Program-made: the position numbers and the translations under genes
Shown here: positions 63,265 to 64,000 of the stretch, piece by piece
How the letters are laid out: each line of letters begins with the position of its first letter
Numbering within the stretch: position 1 is the first letter of the stretch
NCBI GenBank assembly: GCA_030159075.1
Contig: BROG01000459.1
Location: 124,001-188,000 of the forward strand
Source of the DNA: Atrina japonica
Lineage: Eukaryota; Mollusca; Bivalvia; Pterioida; Pinnidae
Length of the DNA: 64,000 nt
Direction: 5' to 3'
The notes under the pieces: model-generated
Database searches by the model: none
The model's input: only the letters and a program-made list of their open reading frames with translations
Told to the model about the DNA's origin: nothing

Positions 63265-63535
63265 GGGGTGGGGGTGTCTCTGTGGGGAATGATTTGAGCA
63301 TTGTGCTTTAAACCATGAAGTCTTTCAGCTCTTGTTAGCATAGGTTTGAATCCTGTTGGAACTTAAAGAGGTTTTGTTAGAAAGTTAGTCAGTTTACTTG
63401 CGGAAGCCTGGTGGTCTCTTCCAGAGTACATACATGTAGTAACCTGGTTCTCTCTTCCACCACTTAAACTGACCGCCATCTTATGACTAACGGTTAAAAA
63501 TTGCTGAGTGTGGTGTAAACATCATAAGAAATTCA
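63265..63535 (+). mobile_element. SINE family A, diverged copy
   Basis: B-box GGTTTGAATCC, body TTTTGTTAGAAAGTTAGTCA, GGTTCTCTCTTCCACCACTT and tail GCTGAGTGTGGTGTAAAC. The A-box region is eroded. Confidence 0.75.
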
Positions 63536-64000
63536 AAATGATTAGACATGGTTTATCACAGTGGTGTACCCCTTACATGTGGGGCAATTGAATTGAAATT
63601 CTGTACATGGTCCTGTTCATATGAGAGATATTTCCTTTCCCAGGAATTTAATAATAAAAAGTGAAATTCAGAGCTCTGCCATATTAGGGTAACTTTAAGG
63701 TACTAAGATCCTTTATCAAGATAAATAAGGTATTTTAAAAAAAAAGTTCTCACTGCATTGGCATTAAGTTAAGCCCAGCTTTAGTATAGACTGTGTCAAT
63801 TTCTTGACCATCATGGTTATGCTTACATTTACATGTATGTACAAAAAATAGTACATACATAATACAGTATCATGTGTTTGTTGCATGGCTCCAATATTTC
63901 TTTGTAGGAAAACTTATCACAATGAAAACAAAAGCCATAGACTTGAAATTGGGTTCTTCCATCCATGTATTCTGGAATTTGTAATGGATGTACATGTAGG

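Larger units (their letters stand above)
51850..64000. other. Intron-like or intergenic DNA with many small repeats
   Basis: No exon could be supported on either strand in these 12 kb. TACATGTA strings, SINEs and MITEs have the same character as the MTMR introns, which would fit a long first intron of a gene starting near 51.8 kb (inference). Individual repeats are listed separately. Confidence 0.45.

Overview
This is a eukaryotic genomic window with one recognisable protein-coding gene, interrupted by introns and embedded in AT-rich DNA full of small non-autonomous transposons, tRNA-derived SINEs and local tandem arrays. The palindrome TACATGTA and ACATGTA-type strings are very frequent, and the SINE and LINE tails look like those of molluscs, so a bivalve mollusc is the best guess (inference; no ribosomal or mitochondrial marker is present).

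The gene (11427-34395, + strand) is a myotubularin-related phosphoinositide 3-phosphatase of the MTMR3/MTMR4 type. I can place 13 consecutive coding exons, all with AG/GT boundaries and consistent phases, giving 1008 residues up to the stop codon. They cover the end of the PH-GRAM region, the whole phosphatase domain with the CSDGWDR active site, a long Ser-rich acidic linker, a short coiled coil and a C-terminal FYVE zinc finger with all eight Cys ligands. The first roughly 110-120 residues expected for the family were not found; the window begins inside or upstream of an intron of at least 11.4 kb.

The most unusual structure is at 25835-26837, directly in front of the exon at 26838. A 58-bp unit holding a branch-point-like TATTAAC, a polypyrimidine tract, CTTTCAG and the first 17 nt of that exon is repeated so that 17 near-identical 3' splice acceptors lie in a row. 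Use of any but the last shifts the frame and meets a stop codon.

Layout: 1-11426, intron or upstream DNA with CAGT-ended TA-flanked MITEs, a 36-bp tandem array, a SINE and a hAT-like element; 11427-34395, the MTMR exons, with tandem arrays in several introns; 34396-41550, probable 3' UTR and then anonymous AT-rich DNA; 41570-46800, truncated LINE ends (one with a reverse transcriptase C-terminus), a 1.3-kb 24-bp satellite with higher-order structure, and a SINE; 47190-51850, fold-back elements, an inverted pair of purine/C-rich repeats and a possible CpG-containing promoter near 51.8 kb; 51850-64000, intron-like DNA with more SINEs, MITEs, a long hairpin and a nested transposon insertion, without a recognised exon.
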